A stretch of 64,000 bases of DNA from Aspidapion aeneum (GCA_963576565.1 OY755047.1:33338851-33402850); one strand, 5' to 3'; shown: positions 36,501 through 51,500, counted from the stretch's first letter. The notes: generated from the sequence alone by a model not told the origin. Program-made: numbers and translations.

Positions 36501-39500
36501 TATTTCATTTCGAGCACCACAATACAGTAGAAAGGAACAAGTCAAAAAGTAGTACATTAAAAAAAATTACTAAGTAAAAAAAAATATTTAAAAAAATCAC
36601 TTTTTAAAATGACTTAAAACAAACAATAATAAGACTTATAAAATCACAAAAAACACAAAAAAAACTAAAATAAGAAAACGACCGAGAGACCACAACCCAA
36701 AACGTTCGGTATATTAGCCAATAGCTTCTAGGAACTCTGTTATAAAATAAAATGCATTATTGCTCATAAATGCTTTTAACTGGGATTTAAATTTTTTATT
36801 GGACAGACTTTTTAGCTCCTCTGGAAGAGGATTATATAGGCGTATACTAGCGAAAATTGGTGAGTTCTTAAAATACTCATGAGTATGTCTTTGAATACAA
36901 AAGTTGTTTCGAATCTGGTGGCATATTGATAATAAGTTCCATTAATTGCAAAATTTTATTTATTTTTATGAATAAATGTTAAAATATTAAGTAAATAAAT
37001 TGATATCACAGTTAGTATTGTATACTTTTTAAAGATTTCTCTGCAACTGGAATTATAGGGTAGATCAAACATCAGACGAAGGATTGTTTTCTGAGCCATA
37101 AGAACCCTCGCAACATCGCTAGCCTGACCCCGCACAACAATGTTGTACGATATGGTCGAAAAAGCTAGAGCGTAGTAGACGCCGAGTAATGCATTTTTAG
37201 TAAGATAATTTTTTAAGGAGCTAACATATAAAAGTTTTTGTTAAGTTTAGAGCACACTGAGACAATATGCTGGCTCCAAGACAGTTGACAATCGATTATA
37301 ATACCAAGACATTTTGTCGTTTTTTCAGTTTTAACAATATGGCCATTAAAATCAAAAGACCAGTTCAGGGTTGGTTGTCTGATTGTTGTAATTTCAAGAC
37401 ATACGGTTTTACTGCTATTGATCATTATATTGTGTTTCTTGTACCACTCTGTTAGTTCTGAAAGCATTATTTTAATATCTTGAAGAACCGCGATACTGCA
37501 TGTACCTGATATAACTATAGTAGTGTCGTCACAATATTGAAAAACTAAGTGTTATGTTCAGGTAAGTCATTAATAAAAAGTAACAATATTAAAGGCGCTA
37601 AAGCACTTCCTTGTGGCGTTCCTAGCTCTAAGTCTTTAAAATCTGAAAGAACGTCTTTGAATTTAACTGCCATTCTGCGACCACATAAAAACGATTGTAT
37701 TAGTTTTTGGAGAAGACCCCTTATGCCAAGTTTTAGTGTTGTTTCGTTAGTTCGAAACATAGTTTTGTAGCTACAGTGAATTTTTAAAGTTAACAAATCA
37801 GTCGAAAAATGGATTTAAACCGTGATTCGGGCTATAATTTTTTACAACTTTTTAACGAAATTATCTCAACAAGAATGCCTTATCGAGTTGATTTCTGTTT
37901 TCGGTTACGAAGTACCACATCAGTCGAAATTTTCTTATTGGTATGGAGCAGTCAAGCGTGAACGAATTAGCCTTAGCGACGATCCAAGGCCAGGTGAAGG
38001 AAAAATGGCTGTCACCCAGGAAAACATCGAGGTTGTGCGCATGCTCTTTATGGAAGATCGAGATGTGACATGTCGTGAGCTTGAAGCTTCATTGGGGATT
38101 TCAAAAACTTCAATTGAAAAAAAATTGCATGAAAAATTAGGGATGATGGAAAAACAGAAAGAGGCTAGGGTCAATTGGTGTCGGAAAACTCTAAGAGCGC
38201 TTTGAGGCAGGAAACTCAAAAAACGTGTACAGCAATACTAGTGGTGATGATCCGTAGGTTTACTCATATGAACCCAAAAATAAGCGCCAGTCGTCTGTTT
38301 GGGTGTTGGGTAACCGAACTGAACCGAAGCGAACCAAGATGAAAAAATGCTAACAAAAGTCATACGTTGTCGAAGTGTTTCAAAAAAGATGGTAGCGACA
38401 TTTGTCTTAAAAGAAAGTCATGTAGCAACAGTTCCTCTGGAAGATTAAATGACTGTAACTGCCGATTGGTACATCATGATTTGTTTGCCGAAAATCATAA
38501 CGGGGCTTCGAAAAACAAACCCCGAACGACGAATCATCCTCCAAGACAATGCAATTTCGCAAAAAGCACAACAATTGCAATTTTAATCCAACAAAACGTC
38601 GATTTGTTGAACCATCCTCCATACAGTACCAACCTAAGTCCCAACGATTTCTATACTTTTCCGAAAATCAAGAATGGACTGCGTGGTCAAAGATTTCAGT
38701 AGCCAGAGGAAGCAGTCGAAGCCTTCAAGGATGCAATTTTGTACTAACAAACAAGTGGAATTACAGCTTTGACAACAATTCTTCTGGTAAACGGGGTTAT
38801 TTAAATTGTATTTGATTTATTTCTATCACCTTTCCAATGTTAGGTCCAAGTATAATAAAACGACTGCAATAAGTTATTTCAACTGCTCGTGACTATGCCT
38901 GAAACTTAAGTAACGCGAGTGTTTTAAACGATATTTGCGTAATAGTAAAAAAGAAGCTCTATTTAAGTATTTTATCTCTCTTGTTTACTGTAGGAATAAT
39001 GTTAAGAGGCAGCAAATTAATTCTAGTTTAACTTACGGTTCATGACCGCCCAAAACAGTTAAATTAAGTTTTTTATTTATTTTAATTGCGTTCTTTTACT
39101 CGTTAAATTAAACTTCGTTTACTTTTTATCCACTTTAAATTGACCAGATTTTCTCTACTTTAATTTAAAACAACGAAATCGGCGATGTCGAATAAAATAG
39201 CGTAAATTGCAAGTGTGGCCGCTTTGTCAATGGCGGGTATCTCTGAGTAAAAGCAATGAGTATGTATACTTGGGTGTCACATTTGATGAGATAGGAACAG
39301 ACTGTAAATAACTGCCAAAAAGAATAGTAAAAGAAAAAAGGTTTTTGGATGTCTTAACAGTATCTTCTGGAGCAGAGAGATAAAAGAGAATGTAAATGTT
39401 AACATGTACAGTATGTCCATGGGTTGAGTGCAGATACGGTACAAATGACAATGTCGATTTAAATTCTGATTTTTCGGCAATCGCTCCTTGGCCTCAAACT

Positions 39501-42500
39501 AAGATGTTAAGAAAATGGGGGGCCAAATCAATAAATATACAGAGTGGTTTAGTAGGCTAATTTGATACTATAAGGTATAAACAACAAAAAATTTTGGATT
39601 TAGATTCTGATTTTCTGAGAATCGCTTCTGCTTAGTCGCAAACTAAGATGTTAAAAAAACTAGCTACTTAAATCATTTACAGAGTGGTTTAATAGGCTGA
39701 TTTGCTAAAAATTGTTAATAGTAAAGTACCTTTGTTTTAAAAGATATCGGAAGTTACGGCAGATTCCCAATTTTCGGAAAAATCAACCAATTTGATTTTG
39801 TAAGTCGGTTATGATTGTTGCATCATATTGCAATTGTATTACTTTTAATAGTTTTTATCGAATCAGCCCACTAAACCACCCTGTATATTAATTGATTTGG
39901 CTTATTTTCTTAAAATGTTAGTTTAAGACCAAGCAGGAGCGATTCCAAGAAAATAAGTATCTAAATCAAAATTGTTTGTCATTTGTACCTTACCTGCACT
40001 CAATCCACTCAATCCATGGTGGGATGGTATAAAACAATGGTAAAAAGCAAGCTCTGGTATGTAATTAAGACTGTCGCGTAACAGAAAAATATAAAACAAA
40101 AATAGAAAGTGTTGAAATGGACGCAATAAGAAGATCAATGAGAATATCTAAAATAGATCATATAAGAAATTAAACCATAACGGATAACCTCATAAAAAGA
40201 CAACTGATATGGTACAGCCATGAACGACGAAAGATGACCAAAGCAGGTCCTAGAATAGCAACCATTAGGTTGTATAAAAGTAACGCGTTCTAAACTGAAA
40301 TGGCAACAGTCAATCCAAAGATCAAGAAATCAATAAAACCTGATGAAGATACTTGTCAGGATCGAAGAAGGTGAAGGATAGGCGTCGAACAACTTCGAAA
40401 AACGTTCTAAACTAACATAGTGGTAGTATAACCATTGCACTGGGTACCAATTAGTTAATTTTTCTGTATTACTTAAAAAAAAATAGATTTTTGGTAATAA
40501 TTTATAATATATATTTTTTTTAAATAATTTAAACCTGTTAAATAATTTAAACGTTTTAAGGATTTATAACGAAAAAAATAAAAATGTTCATTAGGCCACC
40601 CTGTATTTAAAAAACAAAGATAATTGTTTTCCTATTTAACCGTTTCCAATATCCTTTAAAGTTTAGTGCATTATTTAAATAACACCCTGTATATTTACAA
40701 AAAACACTTGTCCTCCCATTAGTTACCCAATAGAAATTGTACACTCAAAAGGCCATTTTTTGAGCATCGTGGCCTGCCTATATTTCTTTGTTGGCCATAA
40801 TTAGCGATATTTATTAGGGACCTTTTGCATGTCCCATTTGTCACTTATTCTTTATTTGAGGCATGTGCAGTTACCTGTTTTGAAGTTTAATATTATCCCT
40901 TACTAAAGGATAATGTTTAAACTTACTTGTCTTCGAATAAGGCAGGCTACTAGTTCCTTTGTCAGGGTTGCCGCGCATATAACGTTATGACAAAATGTAA
41001 TGTAAATTTAAAATATCAGACAATTAAATCAAAAGCTACCAATGCGGGGCAATCCGCAGATTTAATTTTATGCCAATTATTGAAAATTATTTTTTATAAA
41101 AACAGTGCTCACCAACTAACCAAAAGTTATCAATATTCTGTGAAGTGTATAAAAAAAGATGACAAAGCATACACAGCACACAGATTTAGCCCTATATTTT
41201 CCTGGCTGTTTTTCACTGGTATTGGTTTTTCGGTTTCCCACAGTCGTTTTTGAAACTTTTTAACTAATTTTGCCCACAGAACACAAAACAGGATTTCGAC
41301 AGATAAGTAAACAATAACAAAAATAACGCAAATAAAAATTGTATCTGCAAAAGGTAAAAATTGGATTTCTAAATATCACGTGACATCTGTCCTTTAATAT
41401 CATAGTTATAACTCAGTGTGGATGGCTGTGTAGTAAGTTTGAATCTATAGAACGACTTTTTTAAACCCGTGCTGTTCGTTTATAATTTGCCTTTTAAATA
41501 GGAATAAAATATAATAATAATAAAGGATAACGTTAGCTAATGGAGTAGCTTACTTAATCGTGCTAAAACAATTAATTTCACCTGACCTGATCATAAAGCC
41601 TCATTTCTAGCCTCATTAAGTTTTTCCACGTTTCATGAATCTTCTCCTTAAATTCATTTTTAAATTCTTCTACCTTTTCTTTGTAAACTTCTTCAGTAAT
41701 TGCATCGTGTTCAAGCTACAAAAATTACATATAGCAACTAGTATAGAGATAAATAAAAGGGTTAAGAAGGAAGAGCCAGAGGCAAGCGGAATCAATTTAA
41801 CTCATAATTTATACTAGCTAGTTAGGTACTTTGATTCTCTGAATCGTCTTAATCAAATGAAGTATTAAGGTTGGGAAAGCAGTGTATATTTACAAGACGG
41901 TCGAGATCATGGATTATCGAACATTAATGGATACCGGTCTTTTTAACCATTGACAGTTTGTTCTCTGGTTTAGAAATGTCAAGTGCTTGTCAACCGCTGT
42001 TTTTGTTTATTTGTTTATTTGCCAGGTTTTTAAATAAAGTTGCGATGAAATTTAACTGCTTAAAACTGTTCAGGGTTTAAAAACATTAGTTTTTCAATTA
42101 GACTAGGAAAAGTCCGAGAATTTCTTTATTTTTTAAGAGGAACAACAAAAGTAAAACAACAACTAACAGTCCGTGATAAAATCAAAGTATAAGTAGGTTT
42201 GGTTAGAGACCCTGTATGTATGACATATTTTAAATAAAAGAGACGCGACAAACTCTTCAAAGTCAAATTTATTTAAGTCAAAATCAAAGCATGAAAATAT
42301 CGGTCCTCTATACTCTAGCGATGTTTAGAGAAAGAAACACCTTTTGTCCTTGTTAATTCATAAGCGTGGGAAAATAAAAATAAACGATTTTTAACAAAAC
42401 CTATACAGGGGGTGCGGACAAACCTGTTTGTTTATATGTTGCATGATGATTGATGTCACTCATCGCTGACAACATAAATTATTTTAGTGAAACACCAATG

Positions 42501-45500
42501 AACTTGGCAAGAAAATAACATAACCAACAAATGTTAATTTCAGTGACTTTGATGGGTTTGTCGCGTCTCTCTTTTGTAAAAATATGTCATACATACAGGG
42601 TCTCTAGGTTTGGTTAGGCTGCCTACCAGTGCCCAACTAATTTTACCACGTTTTTAATGGTAATGTCAACCCTTCTTTCTATTTTTTTTAGTTGTGAAAT
42701 CTATTCTTTAGCAGTTCTAATATCACTGGTTAAGGGAGACAATGTTGCCAGTTTTACAATTTTGTATAGAATTATAAAGTATATCTAACTAGACTGGTTT
42801 CTATTGCTATCGAGATGTCCATGAATTAAATATCAAATTTTTTTGTAAATCTTATAATACATTGTAGAAATTTTGCATATACATTATTTTTAAAGAACGG
42901 AAGTTAAAATCGCATTTTTGTTAAAAAAAATTTATCTGTCGAACGATTTTTAAAATTTGCTCCCCTGTCCGTCCTTAATTTAGAAAGTCGAAATCGGTGT
43001 AAAAGTAATCATGCGATCAATTGACCAGCTAATGCTGTCTATATATATATATAACTGGATAGGCCTTTATATATATACAAAGTGAGGCAAAAATATTGGA
43101 TATTTTTAGTAGGGAGAGGATGGAGCGTAGAAGGTGCTACCTTTCCTTTTTTACTTTTACTCTTCGATGGTATTCTGTGGTTTCGAAAGTTCACGGACGT
43201 TTGATTTTTTATCTACAACTAGATTTTTATTGGGCTCAGGTACTAGTTTTTGAAATAATGAAAACTGCTTAGTTCCAAACGAAAACCGGCTTTTCACTCC
43301 TATAAAATCGTGTTTACATGCAACGCATCGTGTTCCCATTTTTTATATTTGTTCAACAAAAACAATTTCAAAAGGATAATGACAATCTCCTTGAAGTATT
43401 TAATTTACAGAATACCACTCGTGGATTAAACTTAAGAGAGAGAGGTTGCATTTGTTACCATTCATGTATGTATGTTCTCGCTCTAAAGAAACTCTTTAAA
43501 TTTTTGCCTCAGTGTCCCATATACGTCATGTATAGCCGTAGCCTTTTTACTTACTTAGTATATATAATGTATTTTATAAGATTTACACCTCCCAAAAGGA
43601 GGATAGGGAAGCTAATTTAAGGAAAATATGGTAGGTTAGGACCCCTCCTTATTTCCATCTATTATAAAGAAGAATAAAAAAAATGAGGGTTGCGAAATTG
43701 AACTATACTCACGGTAAAACTTTGCTATCATTGATCTAAGTTATTTATATTTATAAATTTTAAACTTTTGGCGAATGCGTTGGGGAAGTTTAGCAGCTTA
43801 TTTAGCACGACCTCTAGGAGTGATGGCTTGTACTATTCTTGGTCCCCATAGTGACCTCTTGGGGCAATGGCTTGTACTCAAAATCTGTGAAAAAATGGCG
43901 GCCAATGTTTCGTGGCCCGTATGAGACTGCGCAGTAGTCAAAACGACATCCTCTGATTTTAGGTTTAGGTTTAGGTTTAGGTTATTTATTGGTAAGGTAC
44001 TGCACATAAGTGCTTTTACAAGTCAAAAATAAATCAAAAAATCAATACAAATAGTCAATACACTTATTTAAAATGACAATACTTTAAGTAATTTAGTAAA
44101 TATGGACAATTACAAAAATATAACAACATAAAGTACATTTTGGAATGCAAACATTACTGAATAAAAAAATTTTAATAATAAAATTGCCTTCAAGATACTC
44201 CTCGAAGTAACAGAAGGCACTTTTTATGAGGAATTTTTTTACTCTAACTTTAAATTGAGGAAAACTCAGAGTTTTAATCTCTGTGGGCAGAGGATTAAAG
44301 AATTGAATGCCATAATAATCAGTGCCTCTTCTAGTGCGTTGCAGCCTATGGTAGCTGGGAACCAAATTTCCTCCGTTCCTTGTTGAGTAGGGATGAATTT
44401 CACTATGTGATCTAAAATTATCCAGATTTTCTCTGATGAAAATAAGGCAGTGCAAAATGAAGGTGCATGGAAGTGTAAGGAGACCTAATTCGATAAAGCT
44501 ATTCCTACAGCAATCGCGGAACCCCAAGCCAGCAATAATTCTGACACACCGACGTTGTAATTTGAAAACTTGTTTTGAATTGGGGGAATGACCCCAGTTT
44601 AAGAGATTATTTTATATCTATAACCCTTATATGCACCGTAGGCACTTAAACGCGATTATGGGTTTAATCGCGATTAAGTCCTTGTTTGTCACATACAAAA
44701 CAACAAAGACGGAGAATGGATTAGCTAAGCGTTGTTACGGTGCATCTGAGGGTAAGTGACTGAAATACTAGTTGATCAAAATCACTTTGACATAAATTAC
44801 CTGAAGCTGAATATCTTTGATAGCAGCAAACATGTTGTATTTGGCGTCTAAAAATGTTTCCATAAAATTTATACTTTCTTCTTGGTTTTCATTTTTAGCA
44901 GTGTCGGTGCTCTTTATAAAAAGGTCAACTTCATTCTATATAATAAATATAGATATCACAGAATAATAATAATTACATTTTGCATGTTTACCCGAACACG
45001 GGTAGCTTTCGCCTTGACTCAATAAATTGATACACATCGTGGTCTTGATGCGGAAAGGGAGCATTCTTAGGCTAAATCCGTATGCCTCCGTCATACGAAT
45101 CCATTGTGTACCACGTGATCAATATTAACCAACAAACTAGGCTAATTTATTCCCCTAAAATAAAATTGGTTAATATTGATCACGTCCAGTGGTAAAAAAA
45201 CGGATGCGTATCATGGATACACGAAGGCTTACATGATTATTTAAATCTTGGGGCACGATAATACTCCGCCAAGTTCGCGCACACCTTTTCTTGAAACAAT
45301 TTAGCCCATATTTGACCTATCCATAACTCTACTTTGAAACAAGCTACGAGACTTAAACTTTTTACATTGGTAGATATTGATAGAGGTAATAATACCTCAA
45401 CGTTTTTTAGACTTTCATAAAGCAGTAAAGTAGTTACGAAATTTTAAAAAACATCGAATTTTCCACTTACTGACTCACACGTGTATATAGATCATCAAAA

Positions 45501-48500
45501 TTCTACTATACTTCGGGACATGCTACAAAGCCGAAATACAGCAGACTGATAGAAATTATGACCAAAGCCTTGGAAAAAATCAGAAAACCTTAAAATTTTT
45601 ATTTACTCCCCTCCCCTATACATCTAAAATTATGTTAAAGTAACATTGCCCAGTTCCAGAAAAGTTAGAGGGCTGAGATCTGGCAGACTGCTAGAAACTA
45701 TGATAAAACTACAAAAAAAAAACAAAATTTAATTATTTATCCTCCCCTATACATGTTAAGTTATGTAAAATATTATTGCTCACTTCCGGAAATTATAGAA
45801 AGCTCATCTGTGGCAAACTAACAAAAATTGTAGACAGGTTCTTAAAAAAAAAATTACCATTAAAGCATGTAACGCATTTATGTTTTGAACAGTTTTAAAT
45901 ATTATTCCGCATACTTCACTACTTTAAAACTCAAATATTATCCAAATATTTGAAAAAAAGATATGAAATCATAACAAAATATGGTATTCAAGTCCTCCAA
46001 TACAACTATTATTATTAACGTTCTTACCAGTTTGGAAATATTTTTTAAACTTGGCTATTACGGCTGCAAATTGACTCTTAGTCACAGTGCGAAATTGAAC
46101 ACAACAAGAACAAGTTTGGCTGTAATAGCAAATTTAAACAAAACATTTTCAAACTAGTTAGAACCTTTTAGTTTGAAATTTGTATTGGAGAACTTGACTA
46201 TACTTTTATCTCAGTTCTTTTTCCGGAATACCATTTTCACGTACTGGGCTATTTTACAGGAAATGTTTTTGTTATGATAAAAATATTCACAAAAAGTTCA
46301 AGTATTTGTATAGGTAAGTGCAGACGGGGCCATGTAAAATTTCTCCAAAATCCTGATTTCTCGAAATGGCATGACAATTAAGACAATAAAAAAAGTTTTC
46401 TTAATTATGTGTTAAAACTGGCCTTCAAAATATACCCTTTATTGGTATCGTATGCGTATCTAGGGGAATAATTACAGATAAAGATCATTTTAAGGATAGA
46501 TTCCATAAAGTATAACATTTCATATAATAAGTTCCTGGAATAATCAAATGATTAAATAAGGCCGTTAAAAATAAAAATTTCAAAGTTTTCTGTTGAATGC
46601 AAAATAAAATGTACCTACATTTCAGATTAAACCTACCTAAATTTCAGATTAATGAAACTAATAAGAATATGAAATAAATAATTGTCAGCAATATTATTGT
46701 CAGTTAGTTCTCTGCAGTTAAATTACTTTTTAACTTACGCAACAGAACACAAAAAAAGTTCCATTATCATACTCACACATGCGTATTTTGCTTACCTACG
46801 GTTTGGTAAATATATATAAAGGGTATTTTTATACTTTGATTCTCTAAATTATGCACATATAATTGTCTAATTTATTTATTCTTAAAAATAATGTTTTCAA
46901 AATATCCAGGAGCAATCGAAAAAGCACTACGAGACACTCGTGCTATGAGCTATTAAACAAAAGTGCAAAAACACTCGCGTAATCAGCAAATGATCGCTTT
47001 TTTAAAAAACAGTGAGCAAATTGATCACAGCATGTATATTGCAGAGTTAAGAATGCTTTAATAATAAATATTGATAAATACCAATAGACTTACAGTTTTT
47101 TCCTTATATACTGAGAATAAATAAATTAATCATTGCAGCTAGCCTATTGACACACTTTAGTGAAGCCATGATAATATGTCGTCAGCCTTAAAAACAGTTT
47201 TTTGTAAATATCACTAAAACTAAAGCTCCTACGAATTATTAAGCAAAATGTGGTCTACTTTATTCTGAAAACTGTATATTGATACAATGCTCCGTTAAAA
47301 AGTTAGCATTTTTTTCATTATTAGTGTTAATGGATTTTGACCAAAATCTAATCAGCTCGTAAGAGTGTCGAATACTATTTTACCTGAACATTTTGTGAAA
47401 ATCAGTTCAGCCGTTTAGGAGCTATCGCGTTACGACAGAAATAATATACACACACAAAATATTTTCGTTGAAAATAATACCTTCTCTAGCCATAGCTACA
47501 CGGGCTAAGAAGGTAAAAAGTTTATTAAATTAATAGACTGGCAATACCTGTCTAGTTTCATAATGCTTGTGTCCAATTTGAAAAATTTGCCGAGAATATT
47601 CCACAAATTGATTGCGATATTCTTCATACAGCTCCGTTACATCTTCACCAATTTCAAGTAAGGTTTTGCCTAAAATTTCCAATGAGTAAAAACTCTGTAC
47701 ACATAAAGTCTTTTATATCACATCAAACCAAGCAATATCTGCTAAAAAGAAGAGCATTTTTAGTTCGGCCACAAGTAAGATCAAACACTATCCTTCAGTA
47801 CCTAAGGTATAAAGTTCAAATCAGGCAGCTGCGCATCCCTCAAGTTCAAATTTCTTGTTGAAACAAGCGTTATCTCAATTTCAATTATTTTATATTGCCC
47901 TCTATCTTATTTGCACTATACTTATTTGGGGATCGATCAAGTGGTCATTGGTTATATCGATTAGATCGATTCCTGCAAGAAAGTTTGTAGATCTTATGTG
48001 AAACTAAAATACTTGCTTTGATTTAAGAAAACCCTGATTTTTTGTTTACTTGCCTTCAGGATCAAGCTTAAACATTTCGTCAAACAGTTGCCCATCATGA
48101 AGGTTTTCTACAAACATTAAACTATGTAGTTCCCTATCAGAGTTTTCTTTTAAAATGGCGTCTGATTTCTCCTTTTCTTCTTCCTCAGTTCGTTCTAGTT
48201 TTCGAAGATGGTCGTGATATATATTTAAGCCTAAATTTAAATTATCAAAATGTTTTAAATTCGTAAAAAAAGCCTAATTTAATTTAATAGTATTATTTTT
48301 TAAAGCAAGGTATCTAGTGAATGAACCTTTGCAATATATCCATCTTAATAGACCTATAGCCACTATAGGGCAAGCCTGTACTTTTCATACATATATTTTT
48401 CGGTTGCCACTGGAATCTAGTTTCAGGTTTTACTTGTTTGCCACTTGTCAACTACAGCATAAGAGGGAAGAGGATCACCCAGCCAGAAATTGTCAAATTA

Positions 48501-51500
48501 AAATTAATTAGCTTATACCTCGACAGCTAATGAACCGATCTTTGTGAAAACAACACTCCCCCTACTGTGTACATAGTAATTTTTTTTAATAGCTAAAATA
48601 CGAAATTTTATGTCACTCAAGAAAAAAAATTATTTGTTTCAATTTTAGAAGCGAAATCTCTAGGGGAAAAATCATAAGCACGATCCATTCTATCACAGCC
48701 ACTAAAAAAATGTGTTTTTCTTCACTCTTTTAATTACAAAAAACCTTCAAAAACACGTTTTTATTACAAATTTAAAACCTGTATATCTTATAAACTATCG
48801 TAGTAAGATGGAAACATAGATACATTAAATTAAACCTTGAAGTTTCTAGAATTTAAAAGTTACATCATTTTTACTTGACATTCTAAAACTAACTGCAGTA
48901 TAAAAATAAATATTTTGTCACCAAAGTTTTGTTTTCATGTGGAACAACACAGTTTTATCAAAACAAATTAAAACTGTAGTTATTAGTAGTAGTAGAGGTG
49001 TGGAGTAGGCTCTAGGCAACTAGGCGCATGAAGTGCCCTTTTCGCCAGCCCCCGGGCATCCCCCTTCCTGCGTCCTTCCTTCGCTAAGGAATTTGCCCAT
49101 TTTCTGTTTAAAGACCAGAATATCGGGTCACCTCAGATTCAGAAGATCCTCCGTCTCAAAGGCTCCCTCTTCGAATACCTCTTCTTGCCTCCTTGTATGC
49201 TTCACATGATGAGATGAAATGCGCCGAGGTCTCGTCCTCGGCCCAACATCACACCAACTCTCATCTTCACCAGGTGTCCATGTAAGATGCAGTATCCGGT
49301 TAGGACTCCCACTATAGCTCCCACCTGTCTTCGTATTTTACGGAGCAGCCCGTCTCTAAGGGAATTACTGTATCCTGTCACATACTCCGTCGCCTGTCTG
49401 ACGTTTCCTGTGTTGGTCCATTGCTTTTGTATCTCTTTCTGGGTCGAGGGGTCATCAGCTTTCAATAGTACTGTACAAATTTCACAACATGACCCGACAG
49501 TACCACGACAGGACCCAACAGTACGCAACAGGACCCGACAGGACCCAACAGTACTCAACAGTACTCGACAGGACCCAACAGTACCCAACAGGACCCAACA
49601 GTACTCGACAGTACACGACAGGACCCAACAGGACTCGACAGTACTCAACAGGACCCGACAGTACTCAACAGTACTCGACAGGACCCAACAGTACCCAACA
49701 GGACCCAACAGGACCTAACAGTATTCGACAGTACACGACAGGACCCAGCAGTACACGACAGTACTCAACAGGACCCGACAGGACCCAACAGTACACGACA
49801 GTACTCGACAGGACCCAACAGGACCCAACAGGACCACGACAGTACCTGACAGGACCCAACAGGACTGAACTATTTTGGTCAGAACGAGGCGTAACGAGGT
49901 CATAAAAACTTTTTTGATGCTAGGAATAAAAATATAAAAATAAACGGACTTTTTTTGTCCATACCAATAAAAATTTATTTTTGATAAAAGTTCAATAAAA
50001 GAGGGACGAAGAGGGATCAATTCCCTCGCAAAATACTCGATAAAGTATATTCAACTCGGTATTCAAAGTATTTTTTAGGGACACAAAGAAGTGCAAAGAA
50101 GACAAAAATACGCAAAAATAATAAAAATATTTTACAATATCCTCGGTAATTGCACTATTAGTCTATGCTTAAGTTTAGATCTTGTAAGAACCTACCCAGA
50201 TTTTTCTTTGTTTTTATATTCCAGATTGGATTTTTTAAAAATATTACTGACGCAATCGAGATGTAGTTCAAAAAGATATTCTATATAAGCTTATAGATAG
50301 CATAAAGTGTGGAGTGTTTGACTCAAGATCCGCAGGTCATGGGTTCGAGGCCCACACCTAGGATTTTTTTTCTTTTAAACAACTTTAATTAAAATTTATT
50401 AATTACTACTAGGTAGTTTTGGTTTAACAGCAGTGTATATTTAGTATATTTTAAAGAATTTTGTTTTTGTTTCTATTCACCCTCCACTTGCTATCCACTC
50501 CATTTTAATTTTTGAGTATTTGAACCGATTAAAGATTAGTGCTTGAAAAGCAAACGATTTCAAATAGGTTAGGATAGGTTTCCGATCAATTGACCAAGGT
50601 TAGGCTTGGTTTCGGTTTGGTTTAACAACGATTTCAACCTCACAAAACGAGGACAGGAAAGTTTTAATTTTAAAAATTTCGCCTTTTATCTAATATTTTC
50701 ATTTTGAAATTCCCGCAGAGACAGTTTTACATTGGGATCGTTTGCTTTTCAACGCGTGCTGATTAAAGTGTATCCACCGTTGCCAATTTTTGTATAATTC
50801 CCATTTTTTTTAATTAATATGTTTTTTAATTTTAATAAACAAAAGTTATAAAAGATCAATGGAGGCATTTTGGGTCAGTTAAAATAACAAAAAAATTTGA
50901 TAGCTGTTATATCGTTATTTTTAATACGAATAAGGTTAACTTCTAATGCAAATAAAGTGCAGAGAGATTTTGAGACACTGTATAAATATTCATGACCATC
51001 ACGTAAGCAATCTCATTTTTTGTTTGTTTTTTTTTGTTATATTTATCCTCGTATTTATCAGATTTATATGGTTTTTTACAAAACAAACAATCGAATTTTA
51101 GCAAAAAAATTTACCGCATTCCATGGTTTGAAATTTTTTAAACTTTTATGTAATAAACTTTTAAAAAGGAGGATAATAAATAGTTTTAACATAAACTATT
51201 TTAGGTTCTTGGGGCGGCTTCAGGCTTCAGCACCTTATATACGTCCACGAAACAATACAAAACCTAAAGGAAGTTATCGTAAATAACCAAAAAAGTATCG
51301 AGAAGTTACTAATGCGCAGACTCAGGAATAACAATAAAGAAAGTTTGAAATGCGCGACCCACATTACCCAAAATGTCTCTATTTTTTTAAAACCTTTTTA
51401 TTATTTTTCTATCCTTGTTTTCTATGGTAACTTGTACGTCTTTGTTATTAGATAGTTTAAGTTAGGTTTTTACCTAAGCATTAGTTTTGACAGGTTTTGA

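Noticed and set aside
43157..43339. 60-residue ORF with a CVACKHDF motif
   Set aside because: Single short frame inside a DRC3 intron without splice support or family match.
43961..43984. Interstitial telomere
   Set aside because: Only four TTTAGG units, of non-insect type, exactly at the 3' end of a retrotransposon relic.
49287..49905. ORFs of 138-168 residues in the first decamer array
   Set aside because: All frames of the 10-bp units are stop-free on both strands; the reading is a by-product, with no start context or domain.
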